Shown here: positions 1 through 9,326 of the stretch, one piece after another
How the letters are laid out: every line of letters starts with the position of its first letter
How positions within the stretch are numbered: position 1 is the stretch's first letter
Source of the DNA: Methanocaldococcus bathoardescens
Lineage (GTDB): Archaea; AGJL01; Methanococci; Methanococcales; Methanocaldococcaceae
Direction: 5' to 3'
NCBI RefSeq assembly: GCF_000739065.1
Contig: NZ_CP009149.1
Coordinates: forward strand, 992,001 to 1,056,000
DNA: 64,000 nucleotides
The notes under the pieces: model-generated
What the model saw: the letters and a program-made list of their open reading frames with translations, nothing else
Told to the model about the DNA's origin: nothing
Database searches by the model: none
Translations under genes and position numbers: made by a program

Positions 1-2
1 CT

Positions 3-389
3 ACTGCTGAAATTATATTGAAGTCGTTATGTAATGTTGATAAAGTAAAAGAGTTGAAGTTTGATAGTCCATTTGAAGAGGATGTCTATAATGAACTAAC
101 AAAAAGAGGATATATTGTTGATACTCAAGTTGGATGTTCAAGATATAGAATTGATTTAGCCATAAAGCATCCTAAAGAAGATAGATATATTTTAGGAATA
201 GAATGTGATGGAGCAACATATCACAGCTCAAGAAGTGCAAAGGAAAGAGATTTATATAGGCAGAAATTCTTAGAAATGAAGGGATGGAAGATAATAAGAA
301 TTTGGAGTAGAAATTGGTGGAAAGACAAAGAGAAAGAAATTGAAAGAATTGAAAATGAAATAAAAAGAATTTTAAGTAATAATGCTTAA
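3..389 (+). CDS. C-terminal part of a DUF559/Vsr-like nuclease-domain protein (5' end outside window)
   Basis: The frame is open right to the window edge, so this is the tail of a longer protein whose start I cannot see; a TTG at 18 is only an internal codon. The visible 128 residues carry the pattern SPFEEDVYNEL, then RIDLAI, then GIECDGATYH, then KIIRIWSRNW. This is the PD-(D/E)XK-type very-short-patch-repair or DUF559 fold that is commonly found at the C-terminus of large superfamily I helicases. The likely catalytic residues are the D of RIDLAI and the E/D of IECDG. A role in DNA processing is inferred from the family. Its stop overlaps the outermost start of coaBC. Confidence 0.65.
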   Translation, partial: TAEIILKSLCNVDKVKELKFDSPFEEDVYNELTKRGYIVDTQVGCSRYRIDLAIKHPKEDRYILGIECDGATYHSSRSAKERDLYRQKFLEMKGWKIIRIWSRNWWKDKEKEIERIENEIKRILSNNA

Positions 390-1596
390 GAGTGAAATCA
401 TGCATCCAACTAAACTATTAAAAGGGACTAAATCAAAGCTCTTAGAAGGTAAAAAAATATTAGTTGCTGTAACTTCATCAATAGCAGCTATTGAAACACC
501 AAAGTTAATGAGAGAGTTGATAAGGCACGGAGCAGAGGTTTATTGCATCATTACAGAGGAAGTTAAAAAAATTGTTGGTAAAGATGCTTTAAAATTTGGT
601 TGCGGAAATGAGGTTTATGAGGAAATAACTGGAGATATAGAGCATATTTTACTATATAATGAATGTGACTGCCTTTTAATATATCCAGCAACAGCCAACA
701 TAATTTCAAAAATAAACTTAGGAATTGCTGATAATATTGTAAATACAACAGCTTTAATGTTTATTGGAAATAAACCAATATTTATTGTCCCAGCAATGCA
801 TGAAAATATGTTTAATGCTATTAAAAGGCATATAGATGAGCTTAAAGAAAAAGATAACATCTATATAATACCTCCAAAGTTTGAAGAAGGGAAGGCAAAA
901 GTTGCCAGTGTAGAGGACGTTGTTAATTTTATTATTGAAAAAATTGGGAATAATTTAAAAAAAGAAGGAAATAGGGTTTTAATATTAAATGGAGGGACTG
1001 TTGAGTTTATAGATAAAGTTAGAGTTATATCTAATTTATCATCCGGAAAGATGGGTGTTGCATTAGCAGAAGCTTTTTGCAGAGAGGGCTTTTATGTTGA
1101 AGTTATAACAGCCATGGGATTAGAGCCACCTTACTATATAAAGAATCATAAGGTTTTAACAGCTAAGGAGATGCTAAATAAAGCTATAGAGCTTGCTAAG
1201 GACTTTGATATTATTATTTCATCAGCGGCAATATCTGATTTTACAGTTGAGACATTTGAAGGTAAGTTGAGCTCTGAAGAAGAACCAATATTAAAGTTAA
1301 AGAAAAATCCAAAAGTTTTAGAAGAGTTAAGGAAGATTTATAAGGACAAGATAATTATTGGATTTAAAGCAGAGTATAATTTAAATGAGGAAGAGCTTAT
1401 AAATAAGGCTAAGGAGAGATTAAATAAATACAATTTAAATATGATTATAGCCAATGATTTAAGTAAGCATTACTTTGGAGATGACAGCATTGAAGTTTAT
1501 ATTATAACAAAATCTGAAATTGAAAAAATCTCTGGCTCTAAGAAAGAAATTGCTGAAAAGATTGTGGAAAAGGTTAAAGAGTTGGTGAAATTATGA
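382..1596 (+). CDS. coaBC: Coenzyme A biosynthesis bifunctional protein CoaBC (phosphopantothenoylcysteine synthetase/decarboxylase)
   Basis: CoaBC couples 4'-phosphopantothenate to cysteine (CoaB) and decarboxylates the product (CoaC), two steps towards coenzyme A. The N-terminal half is the FMN-dependent decarboxylase: a [14 protein letters not shown] start, LGIADN, and PAMHENMF, which matches the PxMxxxM substrate motif. The C-terminal half from about residue 195 is the synthetase, with NGGTVEFID and [10 protein letters not shown]. The length of 404 aa matches the family and the archaeal homologue MJ0913. An ATG at 400 has a better spaced GTGA upstream and is an alternative start. The gene overlaps the Sec61 beta start by 4 bp (ATGA), which suggests translational coupling. 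Confidence 0.93.
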   Translation: MLKSEIMHPTKLLKGTKSKLLEGKKILVAVTSSIAAIETPKLMRELIRHGAEVYCIITEEVKKIVGKDALKFGCGNEVYEEITGDIEHILLYNECDCLLIYPATANIISKINLGIADNIVNTTALMFIGNKPIFIVPAMHENMFNAIKRHIDELKEKDNIYIIPPKFEEGKAKVASVEDVVNFIIEKIGNNLKKEGNRVLILNGGTVEFIDKVRVISNLSSGKMGVALAEAFCREGFYVEVITAMGLEPPYYIKNHKVLTAKEMLNKAIELAKDFDIIISSAAISDFTVETFEGKLSSEEEPILKLKKNPKVLEELRKIYKDKIIIGFKAEYNLNEEELINKAKERLNKYNLNMIIANDLSKHYFGDDSIEVYIITKSEIEKISGSKKEIAEKIVEKVKELVKL

Positions 1597-1754
1597 GCAA
1601 AAGAGAAGAGACAGGTTTAGCTACAAGTGCAGGATTAATAAGGTATATGGATGAGACATTTTCAAAGGTTAGAGTTAAACCAGAACATATTATTGGAATT
1701 ACTGTTGCATTTGTTGTTATTGAGGCAATTTTAACCTATGGAAGATTTCTCTAA
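1593..1754 (+). CDS. secG: Preprotein translocase subunit Sec61 beta (SecG-type)
   Basis: This 53-residue protein has a polar N-terminus ([21 protein letters not shown]), a KVRVKPEHI segment and one C-terminal membrane helix ([15 protein letters not shown]). That is the layout and size of archaeal Sec61 beta, the small tail-anchored partner of SecY and SecE. It starts inside the coaBC stop codon, and its own stop ends one base before the stop of the convergent phosphoesterase gene. The [11 protein letters not shown] block is the conserved archaeal signature. I am confident of the family. Confidence 0.9.
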   Translation: MSKREETGLATSAGLIRYMDETFSKVRVKPEHIIGITVAFVVIEAILTYGRFL

Positions 1755-1755
1755 A

Positions 1756-2475
1756 TTATTTTCCTAAAAATAATCTTTCCCCTAACCATTCTGGCAATCC
1801 ACTTTTAACTATTTTTTCATAAGCTTTTCTAATATTATATTCAACTCTAACAATCTCTATTTTGAAATCTTTTTCATCGAAGATACAATAGCTCGCTTTA
1901 TTTATTCCATCCCTTGGCTGTCCTACACTTCCAGGATTTATTAGATATCTTTTATCCTCATCTAAAAATATCTCACCCTCATGCAACAATACATTTTTCT
2001 CTTCAGAATTTACAAATGGTATGTGAGAATGTCCAACAAATATTAAATCCCCATACTCAAATACATCATCAACATAATCTGGGAATAGATATTCCCACAA
2101 CTCAGGATATTTAGGATTTGCATGTGAGAAGATAACTTTTTTGCCTTTTATCTTTTCTTCAATAACTAATGGCAAAGAATCTAAAAATTTTAAATTTTCA
2201 GGTTTTATAACATTTTTAGTCCATAATATTGCTATAGCCCCATATTTATTAAAGTAATCTAAGCTTTCTTTTCCTAAAACACCATAATCATGATTTCCAG
2301 CTACACATTTACATTTAAGCTCTTTTATTAATTCTATGCATTCGTTTGGATTTGCCCCATAGCCAACAATATCTCCCAAGCACACAATTTCTCTAATGTT
2401 TCTATTTTTTATATCTTCTAAAACTGCCTTCAAGGCCTCTAAGTTAGAATGAATATCACTTATTATAGCCATCAT
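1756..2475 (-). CDS. Calcineurin-like metallophosphoesterase (YfcE/MJ0912-type)
   Basis: A 240-residue phosphodiesterase of the two-metal calcineurin-like fold. All the metal-binding blocks are visible in order: DIHSN near the N-terminus, GDIVGYG, GNHDYG, SHANPKYPE and GHSHIPF, followed by INPGSVGQPRDG. The natural substrate is not known; related proteins cleave model phosphodiesters or cyclic nucleotides. Two adjacent ATG codons (2475 and 2472) are possible starts, both better than an upstream GTG. The gene converges on secG with essentially no gap. Confidence 0.88.
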   Translation of the reverse strand: MMAIISDIHSNLEALKAVLEDIKNRNIREIVCLGDIVGYGANPNECIELIKELKCKCVAGNHDYGVLGKESLDYFNKYGAIAILWTKNVIKPENLKFLDSLPLVIEEKIKGKKVIFSHANPKYPELWEYLFPDYVDDVFEYGDLIFVGHSHIPFVNSEEKNVLLHEGEIFLDEDKRYLINPGSVGQPRDGINKASYCIFDEKDFKIEIVRVEYNIRKAYEKIVKSGLPEWLGERLFLGK

Positions 2476-2617
2476 GCCAACCACATTAAAACCTTTTTTA
2501 AAATTAACTTTATCTTAGTAACATTTAAATATAAGTTGAGCTAACATCCTAAGATAACATAAAAAGTATTATTATAATAATAAAAATCAAAAATTAGTAT
2601 TAAAAAGTGTGATAATT

Positions 2618-3712
2618 ATGCAGTATATCTATCCATTCACTGCTATCGTTGGACAAGAAAAGATGAAGAAAGCATTAATTTTGAATGCAATTAATCCAAA
2701 GATTGGTGGAGTTTTAATTAGGGGAGAGAAGGGAACAGCAAAATCTACAGCTGTTAGGGCTTTGGCAGATTTATTGCCAGAGATTGAAGTTGTTGAGGAC
2801 TGTCCATTCAACTGCGACCCAAAAGGAGAGTTATGTGATATCTGTAAAGAAAAGAAAGAGAGAGGAGAGCTAAAAACTATAAAAAAGAAGATGAAAGTTG
2901 TTAATCTTCCAATTGGGGCTACTGAGGATAGAGTTATCGGAACATTAGATATAGAAAAAGCAATAAAAGAAGGAATTAAAGCATTAGAACCAGGAATTTT
3001 AGCAGAGGCAAATAGAAATATTCTGTATATTGATGAAGTTAATTTATTGGATGACCACATAATCGATGTGTTGTTGGATGCAGCAGCGATGGGATGGAAT
3101 ATTATTGAAAGAGAAGGAGTTAAGATAAAACATCCCTCAAGATTTATTTTAGTAGGAACTATGAACCCAGAAGAGGGAGAGTTAAGGCCTCAAATTTTGG
3201 ATAGGTTTGGTTTGATGGTTGATGTTGAAGGATTAAACAATATTAAAGATAGAGTGGAGGTTATAAAGAGAGTTGAAGAGTTCAATAATAATCCAGAAGA
3301 GTTCTATAAGAAATTTGAAGAAGAACAGAAAAAATTAAGAGAAAAGATAATTAGAGCAAGAGAGATTTTAAATAAAGTTGAGATAAGCGATGAACTCTTA
3401 GAATTTATATCAAAAGTTTGTATTGAGTTAGGAATTCAAACAAATAGGGCTGATATAACTGTTGTTAGAACAGCTAAAGCTTTAGCCGCTTATACTGGAA
3501 GAACAAAAGTAACCTTAGATGATGTTAAAGAGGCTATGGAATTAGCTCTGCCACATAGAATGAGAAGAAAACCTTTTGAACCACCACAATTAAATAGAGA
3601 GAAATTAGATCAGATGATTAATGAATTTAAACAGCAAAAGAATAATGAAAATAATGAAGAAGAAAAAAAGGAACATGAAAATGATGACGTAAAAAAAAAC
3701 ATGATGAAATAA
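2618..3712 (+). CDS. chlI: Cobalt/magnesium chelatase AAA+ subunit, ChlI/BchI-like (zero-frame product)
   Basis: The first 340 residues form the AAA+ motor of the chelatase: Walker [16 protein letters not shown], the cysteine-rich ChlI insert ([15 protein letters not shown]), Walker [13 protein letters not shown] and a C-terminal helical lid ([21 protein letters not shown]). Metal chelatases need this ATPase together with a ChlD-like and a CobN/ChlH-like subunit; a cobN gene converges on this locus at 8358-4672, so cobalt insertion for cobalamin is the likely job. I chose the ATG at 2618 because GTGA lies just before it. The frame enters a Glu/Asn/Lys linker, reads through nine A at 3691-3699 and stops 11 bases later, while the ChlD half continues in the -1 frame. 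Confidence 0.87.
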   Translation: MQYIYPFTAIVGQEKMKKALILNAINPKIGGVLIRGEKGTAKSTAVRALADLLPEIEVVEDCPFNCDPKGELCDICKEKKERGELKTIKKKMKVVNLPIGATEDRVIGTLDIEKAIKEGIKALEPGILAEANRNILYIDEVNLLDDHIIDVLLDAAAMGWNIIEREGVKIKHPSRFILVGTMNPEEGELRPQILDRFGLMVDVEGLNNIKDRVEVIKRVEEFNNNPEEFYKKFEEEQKKLREKIIRAREILNKVEISDELLEFISKVCIELGIQTNRADITVVRTAKALAAYTGRTKVTLDDVKEAMELALPHRMRRKPFEPPQLNREKLDQMINEFKQQKNNENNEEEKKEHENDDVKKNMMK

Positions 3713-4671
3713 GAAATGAAAATGATGAAGAAAATGAGGATTCAAATAATCAAAAAAATAATAATAACAATAATGAAAATGAAAATAAAGATGAATCTAA
3801 TCATGACGACTTTGAAAAGACCTTTGGTGTAGATGATAGCATTAAAGTTAATCCAAAACTAATACAATTTAAAATTAAGGATAATATCCATAGATATGGC
3901 TCTGGAAGGCATATTAAAAGTTATAGTAAGAGAGGCAGGTATGTTAAATTCAAACCTGCTAAGGATAAAATCGTTGATATTGCCTTTGATGCAACATTTA
4001 GAAGAGCGGCAATACATCAAAAAAGAAGAAGAGAAAAGGCAAATAAAGAATTAGCCATCTATTTGGAAAAAGAAGACATTGTAGAAAAGGTTAGACAGAG
4101 GAAGATATCATCCCATATATTGTTTGTTGTTGATGCAAGTGGTTCAATGGGAGCTATGAGAAGAATGGAAGCTGCTAAGGGAGCTATAATCTCTCTACTT
4201 TTAGATGCCTATCAAAAGAGGAATAAAATTGGAATGATTGCATTTAGAAAAGATAGGGCTGAGCTGATTTTACCTTTCACATCCTCAGTAGAGCTTGGAG
4301 AGAAACTACTTAAAGATTTGCCAACTGGAGGAAAAACTCCTTTAGCTGATGCATTTATTAAAAGCTATGAGGTCTTTGACAGAGAACTTAGAAAAAACCC
4401 AAACATAATTCCAATAATGATTGTAATTAGTGATTTCAAACCAAATGTTGCCATTCATAAAGACTATGTTAAAGAGGTTTTTGATGCGTGTGAGAAGATA
4501 GCTGAAAAAGGAATAAATGTTATATTAATCGATACAGAGCCACAATCATTTATAAAGATTGGGATTGGAAGAGAAATAGCTGATAGATTTGGATTTAAGT
4601 ATTATAAAATAGAGGAATTGAGCAAAGATAAAATTTTGGATATTTGTAAAAATTTGGCGATAGAGCATTAA
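2618..4671 (+). CDS. chlD: Full-length ChlID chelatase subunit, predicted by -1 frameshift or transcript slippage at 3691-3699
   Basis: If the ribosome slips back one base, or the transcript gains one A, at the A9 run, translation reads on as [14 protein letters not shown] through an Asn/Glu/Asp-rich linker into a von Willebrand A domain. The MIDAS motif DASGSM is clear at about 4132-4149, and the domain ends at 4671. The product is about 684 aa, the normal layout of ChlD/BchD (AAA+, acidic linker, VWA). The downstream part has no good start of its own before about 4063, so it is best read as the second half of this gene. Programmed frameshifting in chlD that yields both small and medium chelatase subunits has been reported for prokaryotes (work by Antonov, as I recall it). 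A sequencing error is the alternative. Confidence 0.75.
3691..3700 (+). promoter_or_regulatory. Slippery A9-C site, predicted -1 frameshift signal in chlI/D
   Basis: Nine A followed by C contain the heptamer A AAA AAC in the zero frame, the classic tandem-slippage pattern. A -1 shift joins the ChlI frame to the ChlD frame; without it translation ends at 3712. An AAGGA stretch about 20 nt upstream could act as an internal Shine-Dalgarno stimulator, which is inference. Confidence 0.6.
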
Positions 4672-7600
4672 TTAAAGCCTATCTTCTATCATTCCTTCGA
4701 TTTCTAAATATTTCTTCCTCAATTTCTCTTTCATCTCCTCATCTGCCTTCCACATCCCTCTTTCTATTGCCTCCAACAACCTCTCAGCTATATTTAACAA
4801 AGCATAAGGATTGTTTTCTTTAAAAAACTCCTCCATTTCTTTATCAAACACATATTTTTCAGCTATCTTTTCATACATCCAATCATCTATTATCCCAGAG
4901 GTTGCATCCCACGCAAACATATGGTCAATATACTTTGAAAAATCAGCAGCTCCTTTATATCCATGCCTTTTCATTCCTTCAATCCACTTTGGATTCATTA
5001 TTTTTGTTCTAAATATCTCCTTACCCTCCTCTTTTAGATGTTTAATTCTTATATCATTTGGATTTGATGTGTCTCCAACATAGCTCTTTGGCTTTTTGCC
5101 AGAGAAATGAGTTACAGCAGCAATTAAGCCACCATAATAACTATTGAAGTCATCTCCCTCAAATATATCCCATTCTTGGCTATTTTCATTTTTAACGGTT
5201 AGTTCAATTTTAGACAACCTATTTATAAACTCTTCTTTTGCCTCAGCCCCATAAATACCTTTTCCATAAGCATAGCCCCCCCACTCAACATAAACCTTGG
5301 CAAAATCCTCTATTGATTCCCAATTTTTTTCATCTATTAGATGAGAGACGCCAGCTCCATAACAACCTGGTTTATCACTAAATATCCTATATAATGACGT
5401 TTCTTTAGCTGTTTTTTCATCAATTCCCTTCTTTATCTTTTCTTCAACCTCTTCTTTATAATGTTTTTTTACATAGTTCATCTCATCTGGTTCATCTAAG
5501 TTAGCTACCATCCTTATTGCCTCATCTATAAGCTCAACAACGTTTGGAAATGTATCTCTAAATAATCCACTAATCCTTAAGGTTACATCAATTCTTGGCC
5601 TTCCCAATTCCTCTAATGGGATAACTTCTAAACCAACTACTCTCCCCATTTTATTCCAAACTGGCTTAACTCCCAATAGATATAAAATCTCTCCAATATC
5701 ATCTCCTTTAGTCCTCATAGTTGGAGATCCCCAAACAATAATGCCAATATATTCTGGATACTTCCCTTCCTCCTTTAGATATTTTTCAATCAACTGCTCT
5801 GCCAACTTTTTACCCATTTCATAAGCAGATTTTGTTGGAATCTCTTGAGGATTACATGAATAAAAGTTTCTTCCAGTAGGAAGGCAGTTTATATCTTTTG
5901 TAGGAGCACCAGCAACTTTTGGTGGAACATAAAAGCCTTCTAAGGCATTAACCGCATTTATAATTTCTTCATCAACCCTCATTAAGTTTCTATAGATTAT
6001 TGAGACAGTTTTTAAAACTTCTCTTAATTTAGAGTTTATTTTTACTGTTTTTAGCTCATCGATTTTATTTTCATCAAAATTATATTCCATATATTCTTTT
6101 ATCAGATTTAATCCAATTCTATTTATTTCATCTAAGATTTTGTGATTTTTTCCTTTATTTTCATTTAGTTTTTCCCAATCATATCCTAAAATCTCAGCCA
6201 AAATTTCTAAGTAATTGAATTGATACCTAATAATCATAAACAGCATGTTAATTAATTTCTCTCCTTCCAATGGCACTCCCATTATGTGCAAACCATCATT
6301 TATCTGCCTATTCTTTAAAGTTTCTAAGTAATCGTGGATTTTATTTAACAGTTTTTCAAAATTCTCATCATTTATCTCTTCATCTATAACCTTTCCATCC
6401 AATAAATCTTTATCTAACTTTAACTCTTTAATTTTCTTTAAAATCTCTTTCTTTAAAAATTCTTTTTTCTCTTTATTCTCTGTTTCATAATAATCATCAA
6501 TACTCTTTTCTAACTCTACTAAATCACCATACAAATCAGATATTGTCATTGGTGGGATTAAATGGCTTATAATTGTTGCATAGCTCCTTCTTTTAGCTTG
6601 AGTCCCCTCTCCTGGATTATTTACAATAAATGGATAGATATTTGGTAACTCCATACAGATGTCTGGATAACATTCATTAGATAATCCAACACACTTTCCA
6701 GGAAGCCATTCTAAATTGCCATGCTTTCCTATATGCATTATTGCATCTGCTTTGAAAACCTCTTTAATCCATTTATAAAAAGCAATGTAATAATGAGTTG
6801 GTGGCAAATCTGGAGAGTGGTATATAGCAGAAGGATTCTCTCCAAATCCTCTTGGTGGCTGAACTGAGATAAAGACGTTTCCATTAATTATTCCAGGAAT
6901 AATTAGCTCTCCATTAAAGTTCATAACTTCTCCAGGAATGGCTCCCCAGTTTTTTATCAACTCTTCTTTAACTTTATCTGGTAGAGAGCTAAACCATTTC
7001 TCATAATCTTCTTTCTTTATTTTCCCTACGGCCTTTTTTATTATCTCTTCAGTTAAAAATCTCTTATCATTTGTAGCATAGTTCAGCATTTTCTTTATTA
7101 GTTTAATCCCATTTTCTGGGATTTCATCAACTATAAAACCCCTCTTCTTCATCTCCTTCAAAATATTAACAACACTCTCTGGGCTATCTAAACCAAATGC
7201 ACTCGCTATCTTGTCATTCCTTGGTGGATAGTTGTGAAAAATTATGACTATTTTTTTATCTTTATTTGGTTTTAATTTTAGATTTGCATATCTTAGAGCT
7301 AAATCAACTATCTTCTCAGCCCTATCTTTTATAGCCTTGTACTTAATAATTGGGACTCCAACTTCTCCATCCTTTATCTTCTCCTTTCCTCCTATTGGGA
7401 AATGTATTATTGCTCCATCAAACTCTGGCATCGCCATTCCAATGATTAAATCAATTGGATTTAAGCCAGAGACTGAATTTTTCCATTCTTCAATAAATCC
7501 TGTCGATATAATCCCCTGCAGTATTGGAGCATTTAACTCTTTCAAAAACTCTGGCTCATCTTTTAACAACTCTGCCTTAACACCCATTGAAAGTGTGAAC

Positions 7601-8358
7601 ATTGTTGTATTAATTAGAGCATGAATTATTGGCTTCCCATCTTTGTAAAAGAATCTTTTAAATGTTTCTAAAGTTCCTATAGAGCCAAGTTCGTTCTTTA
7701 AATGAGAGCTAAAAACAGCTATTGGTATCCCTCCTTTATTCTCAATAATCTCTATTAAATCATTGACATAGTCAATGTTATTTGCAACAAACCAATTTCT
7801 ATAAAACAAAATTCCTATGAATGGCTTATCTAAATCTCTGCCTAATTCTTTTAGATAGTTGAGATAATCATCCAATGTTTCAAAGTATTTTCCTTTATAG
7901 TAAATTCCTTGCCATGGCATTGGTTTTGGTTCTTCGTAGCTCACATCTAAATTTCCAAACTTATTTGCCAAGTATAGGAGGAGATTTTTATAGTTGTAGA
8001 TTCCTTCATAAGCTAAATATTTAACAACTTTATCCTTTACCTCATCATCTACAGTTCTATCCTTCTCTAAATCTGGATGAACTTCAGTGATTGTTGGTAA
8101 CGGTAAAAATGGGATGTTATGCTTTTTACAAAACTCAGCCAACTCATCGTAATACTTGAAGGCATTTTTCCCTCCCATAAGTTTTGTAAAAACAATATTT
8201 GCATCTTTAATAAACTCTAAAAATTCTTCAAACTCCTTTCTGCTACATTTATAATCCAATATTTTAAATTCAATGCCATATTTTTTAATCTCTTTATATG
8301 CTTCTTCAAAAACTAAGTCATCACTATCTATTGTTGAAACAAAACCAATCTTTATCAT
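4672..8358 (-). CDS. cobN: Cobaltochelatase large subunit CobN (ChlH/BchH-like)
   Basis: At 1228 aa this has the length of CobN/ChlH, the porphyrin- or corrin-binding subunit that takes the metal. The family blocks are present: HNYPPRNDKIASAFGLDSPES near residue 380, VQPPRGFGENPSAIYHSPDLPPTHYY, HIGKHGNLEWLPGK, NNPGEGTQAKRRSYATIISHL and the C-terminal YGAGVSHLIDE and SYVGDTSNP regions. I chose the ATG at 8358 with GGTGA upstream over an outer GTG. It converges tail to tail with chlID (the coding regions meet at 4671/4672). Cobalt is favoured over magnesium because methanogens make cobamides and not chlorophyll; nickel insertion for F430 uses the unrelated CfbA. Confidence 0.9.
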   Translation of the reverse strand: MIKIGFVSTIDSDDLVFEEAYKEIKKYGIEFKILDYKCSRKEFEEFLEFIKDANIVFTKLMGGKNAFKYYDELAEFCKKHNIPFLPLPTITEVHPDLEKDRTVDDEVKDKVVKYLAYEGIYNYKNLLLYLANKFGNLDVSYEEPKPMPWQGIYYKGKYFETLDDYLNYLKELGRDLDKPFIGILFYRNWFVANNIDYVNDLIEIIENKGGIPIAVFSSHLKNELGSIGTLETFKRFFYKDGKPIIHALINTTMFTLSMGVKAELLKDEPEFLKELNAPILQGIISTGFIEEWKNSVSGLNPIDLIIGMAMPEFDGAIIHFPIGGKEKIKDGEVGVPIIKYKAIKDRAEKIVDLALRYANLKLKPNKDKKIVIIFHNYPPRNDKIASAFGLDSPESVVNILKEMKKRGFIVDEIPENGIKLIKKMLNYATNDKRFLTEEIIKKAVGKIKKEDYEKWFSSLPDKVKEELIKNWGAIPGEVMNFNGELIIPGIINGNVFISVQPPRGFGENPSAIYHSPDLPPTHYYIAFYKWIKEVFKADAIMHIGKHGNLEWLPGKCVGLSNECYPDICMELPNIYPFIVNNPGEGTQAKRRSYATIISHLIPPMTISDLYGDLVELEKSIDDYYETENKEKKEFLKKEILKKIKELKLDKDLLDGKVIDEEINDENFEKLLNKIHDYLETLKNRQINDGLHIMGVPLEGEKLINMLFMIIRYQFNYLEILAEILGYDWEKLNENKGKNHKILDEINRIGLNLIKEYMEYNFDENKIDELKTVKINSKLREVLKTVSIIYRNLMRVDEEIINAVNALEGFYVPPKVAGAPTKDINCLPTGRNFYSCNPQEIPTKSAYEMGKKLAEQLIEKYLKEEGKYPEYIGIIVWGSPTMRTKGDDIGEILYLLGVKPVWNKMGRVVGLEVIPLEELGRPRIDVTLRISGLFRDTFPNVVELIDEAIRMVANLDEPDEMNYVKKHYKEEVEEKIKKGIDEKTAKETSLYRIFSDKPGCYGAGVSHLIDEKNWESIEDFAKVYVEWGGYAYGKGIYGAEAKEEFINRLSKIELTVKNENSQEWDIFEGDDFNSYYGGLIAAVTHFSGKKPKSYVGDTSNPNDIRIKHLKEEGKEIFRTKIMNPKWIEGMKRHGYKGAADFSKYIDHMFAWDATSGIIDDWMYEKIAEKYVFDKEMEEFFKENNPYALLNIAERLLEAIERGMWKADEEMKEKLRKKYLEIEGMIEDRL

Positions 8359-8470
8359 AAGTATCACCAATTATATTAAACAAAATCTTAATTAACTTAA
8401 CAATATCTTTAGTTTATTATTTATTTATCATCTTTTTATCACTTTTTATAATAAAAATTTGGTGAATGGT

Positions 8471-9316
8471 ATGAAATATTTAATATTAAAGGTAACAAAT
8501 AGATGTAATCTTAACTGTCTCTACTGCTATGCAAATAATAAAAATAATAAAGATATGGATTTTAAAACAGCTAAAAGTGCTATTGACTATTTACTAAGCT
8601 TAGATAATAATTTGAAGATACAATTTACAGGTGGTGAGCCACTATTAAACTTTAAATTAATTGAAAAAGTTGTTGATTACTGCAATGGTAATTATAGTAA
8701 TAAAAATATAAAATATGCAATCCAAACAAATGCTACTCTAATAAACGAAAAAATAGCTGAAAAGATTAAAGAGCTTGATATAAAAGTTGGTGTTAGTATA
8801 GATGGATTAGAGATAAATGATACTCTAAGACCCTACAAAAATGGAAAGCCATCAACCTTAGACACATTAAAAGGCATGTATCTCTTAAAAGCTTATAATA
8901 TCCCTTATGGAGTAACAACCGTTGTTACAAACAAAAATCTTCCATACTTAGAGGAGTTTGTTAATTATTTAATTGCCTTTGGTGTAAAGAGCATAAGCTT
9001 TGACTTATTAAAGCCAAAGAAAAAAGAACATTTAAAGTTAATGCCAAACATTGAAGAATTTAATAAACTGTTAAATAAATTTGGAAGATATCCAATCTAT
9101 ATAAAGAACTTACAAAAAAGACCTAAGGGAAGATACTGCTATTTAAACTCTGGGGATTTGCTATTTGTTAATGAATTTGGAGATATTTATTTATGCCCTA
9201 CATTAGAAGGACTTTCCTGTTTAGGAAATATAAACGATAAAAATAAAATAAAATTACCAAAGGTAAAAAGTAATAAATGTTATGCAAGAGAGTTTTTGAT
9301 AAAACATTTAAAATAA
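8471..9316 (+). CDS. Radical SAM protein with C-terminal auxiliary cysteines (SPASM-like)
   Basis: The CX3CX2C cluster motif CNLNCLYC sits at residues 12-19, followed by FTGGEPLLNF (the GGEP SAM-binding block) and a TIM-barrel body including VSIDGLE. The C-terminal part has CYLNSGDLLFVNEFGDIYLCP...C, spacing typical of SPASM or twitch auxiliary clusters found in peptide-modifying enzymes. I see no short precursor peptide gene nearby, so the substrate is unknown. The start at 8471 is preceded by GGTGA. The gene lies between cobN and a convergent methyltransferase and may not belong to either unit. Confidence 0.8.
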   Translation: MKYLILKVTNRCNLNCLYCYANNKNNKDMDFKTAKSAIDYLLSLDNNLKIQFTGGEPLLNFKLIEKVVDYCNGNYSNKNIKYAIQTNATLINEKIAEKIKELDIKVGVSIDGLEINDTLRPYKNGKPSTLDTLKGMYLLKAYNIPYGVTTVVTNKNLPYLEEFVNYLIAFGVKSISFDLLKPKKKEHLKLMPNIEEFNKLLNKFGRYPIYIKNLQKRPKGRYCYLNSGDLLFVNEFGDIYLCPTLEGLSCLGNINDKNKIKLPKVKSNKCYAREFLIKHLK

Positions 9317-9326
9317 ATAAAGTTAC

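Noticed and set aside
4063-4671. A separate VWA-domain gene starting at 4063
   Set aside because: It has no ribosome binding site, and the open frame extends upstream through the acidic linker to the A9 run, so it is the second half of chlI/D.
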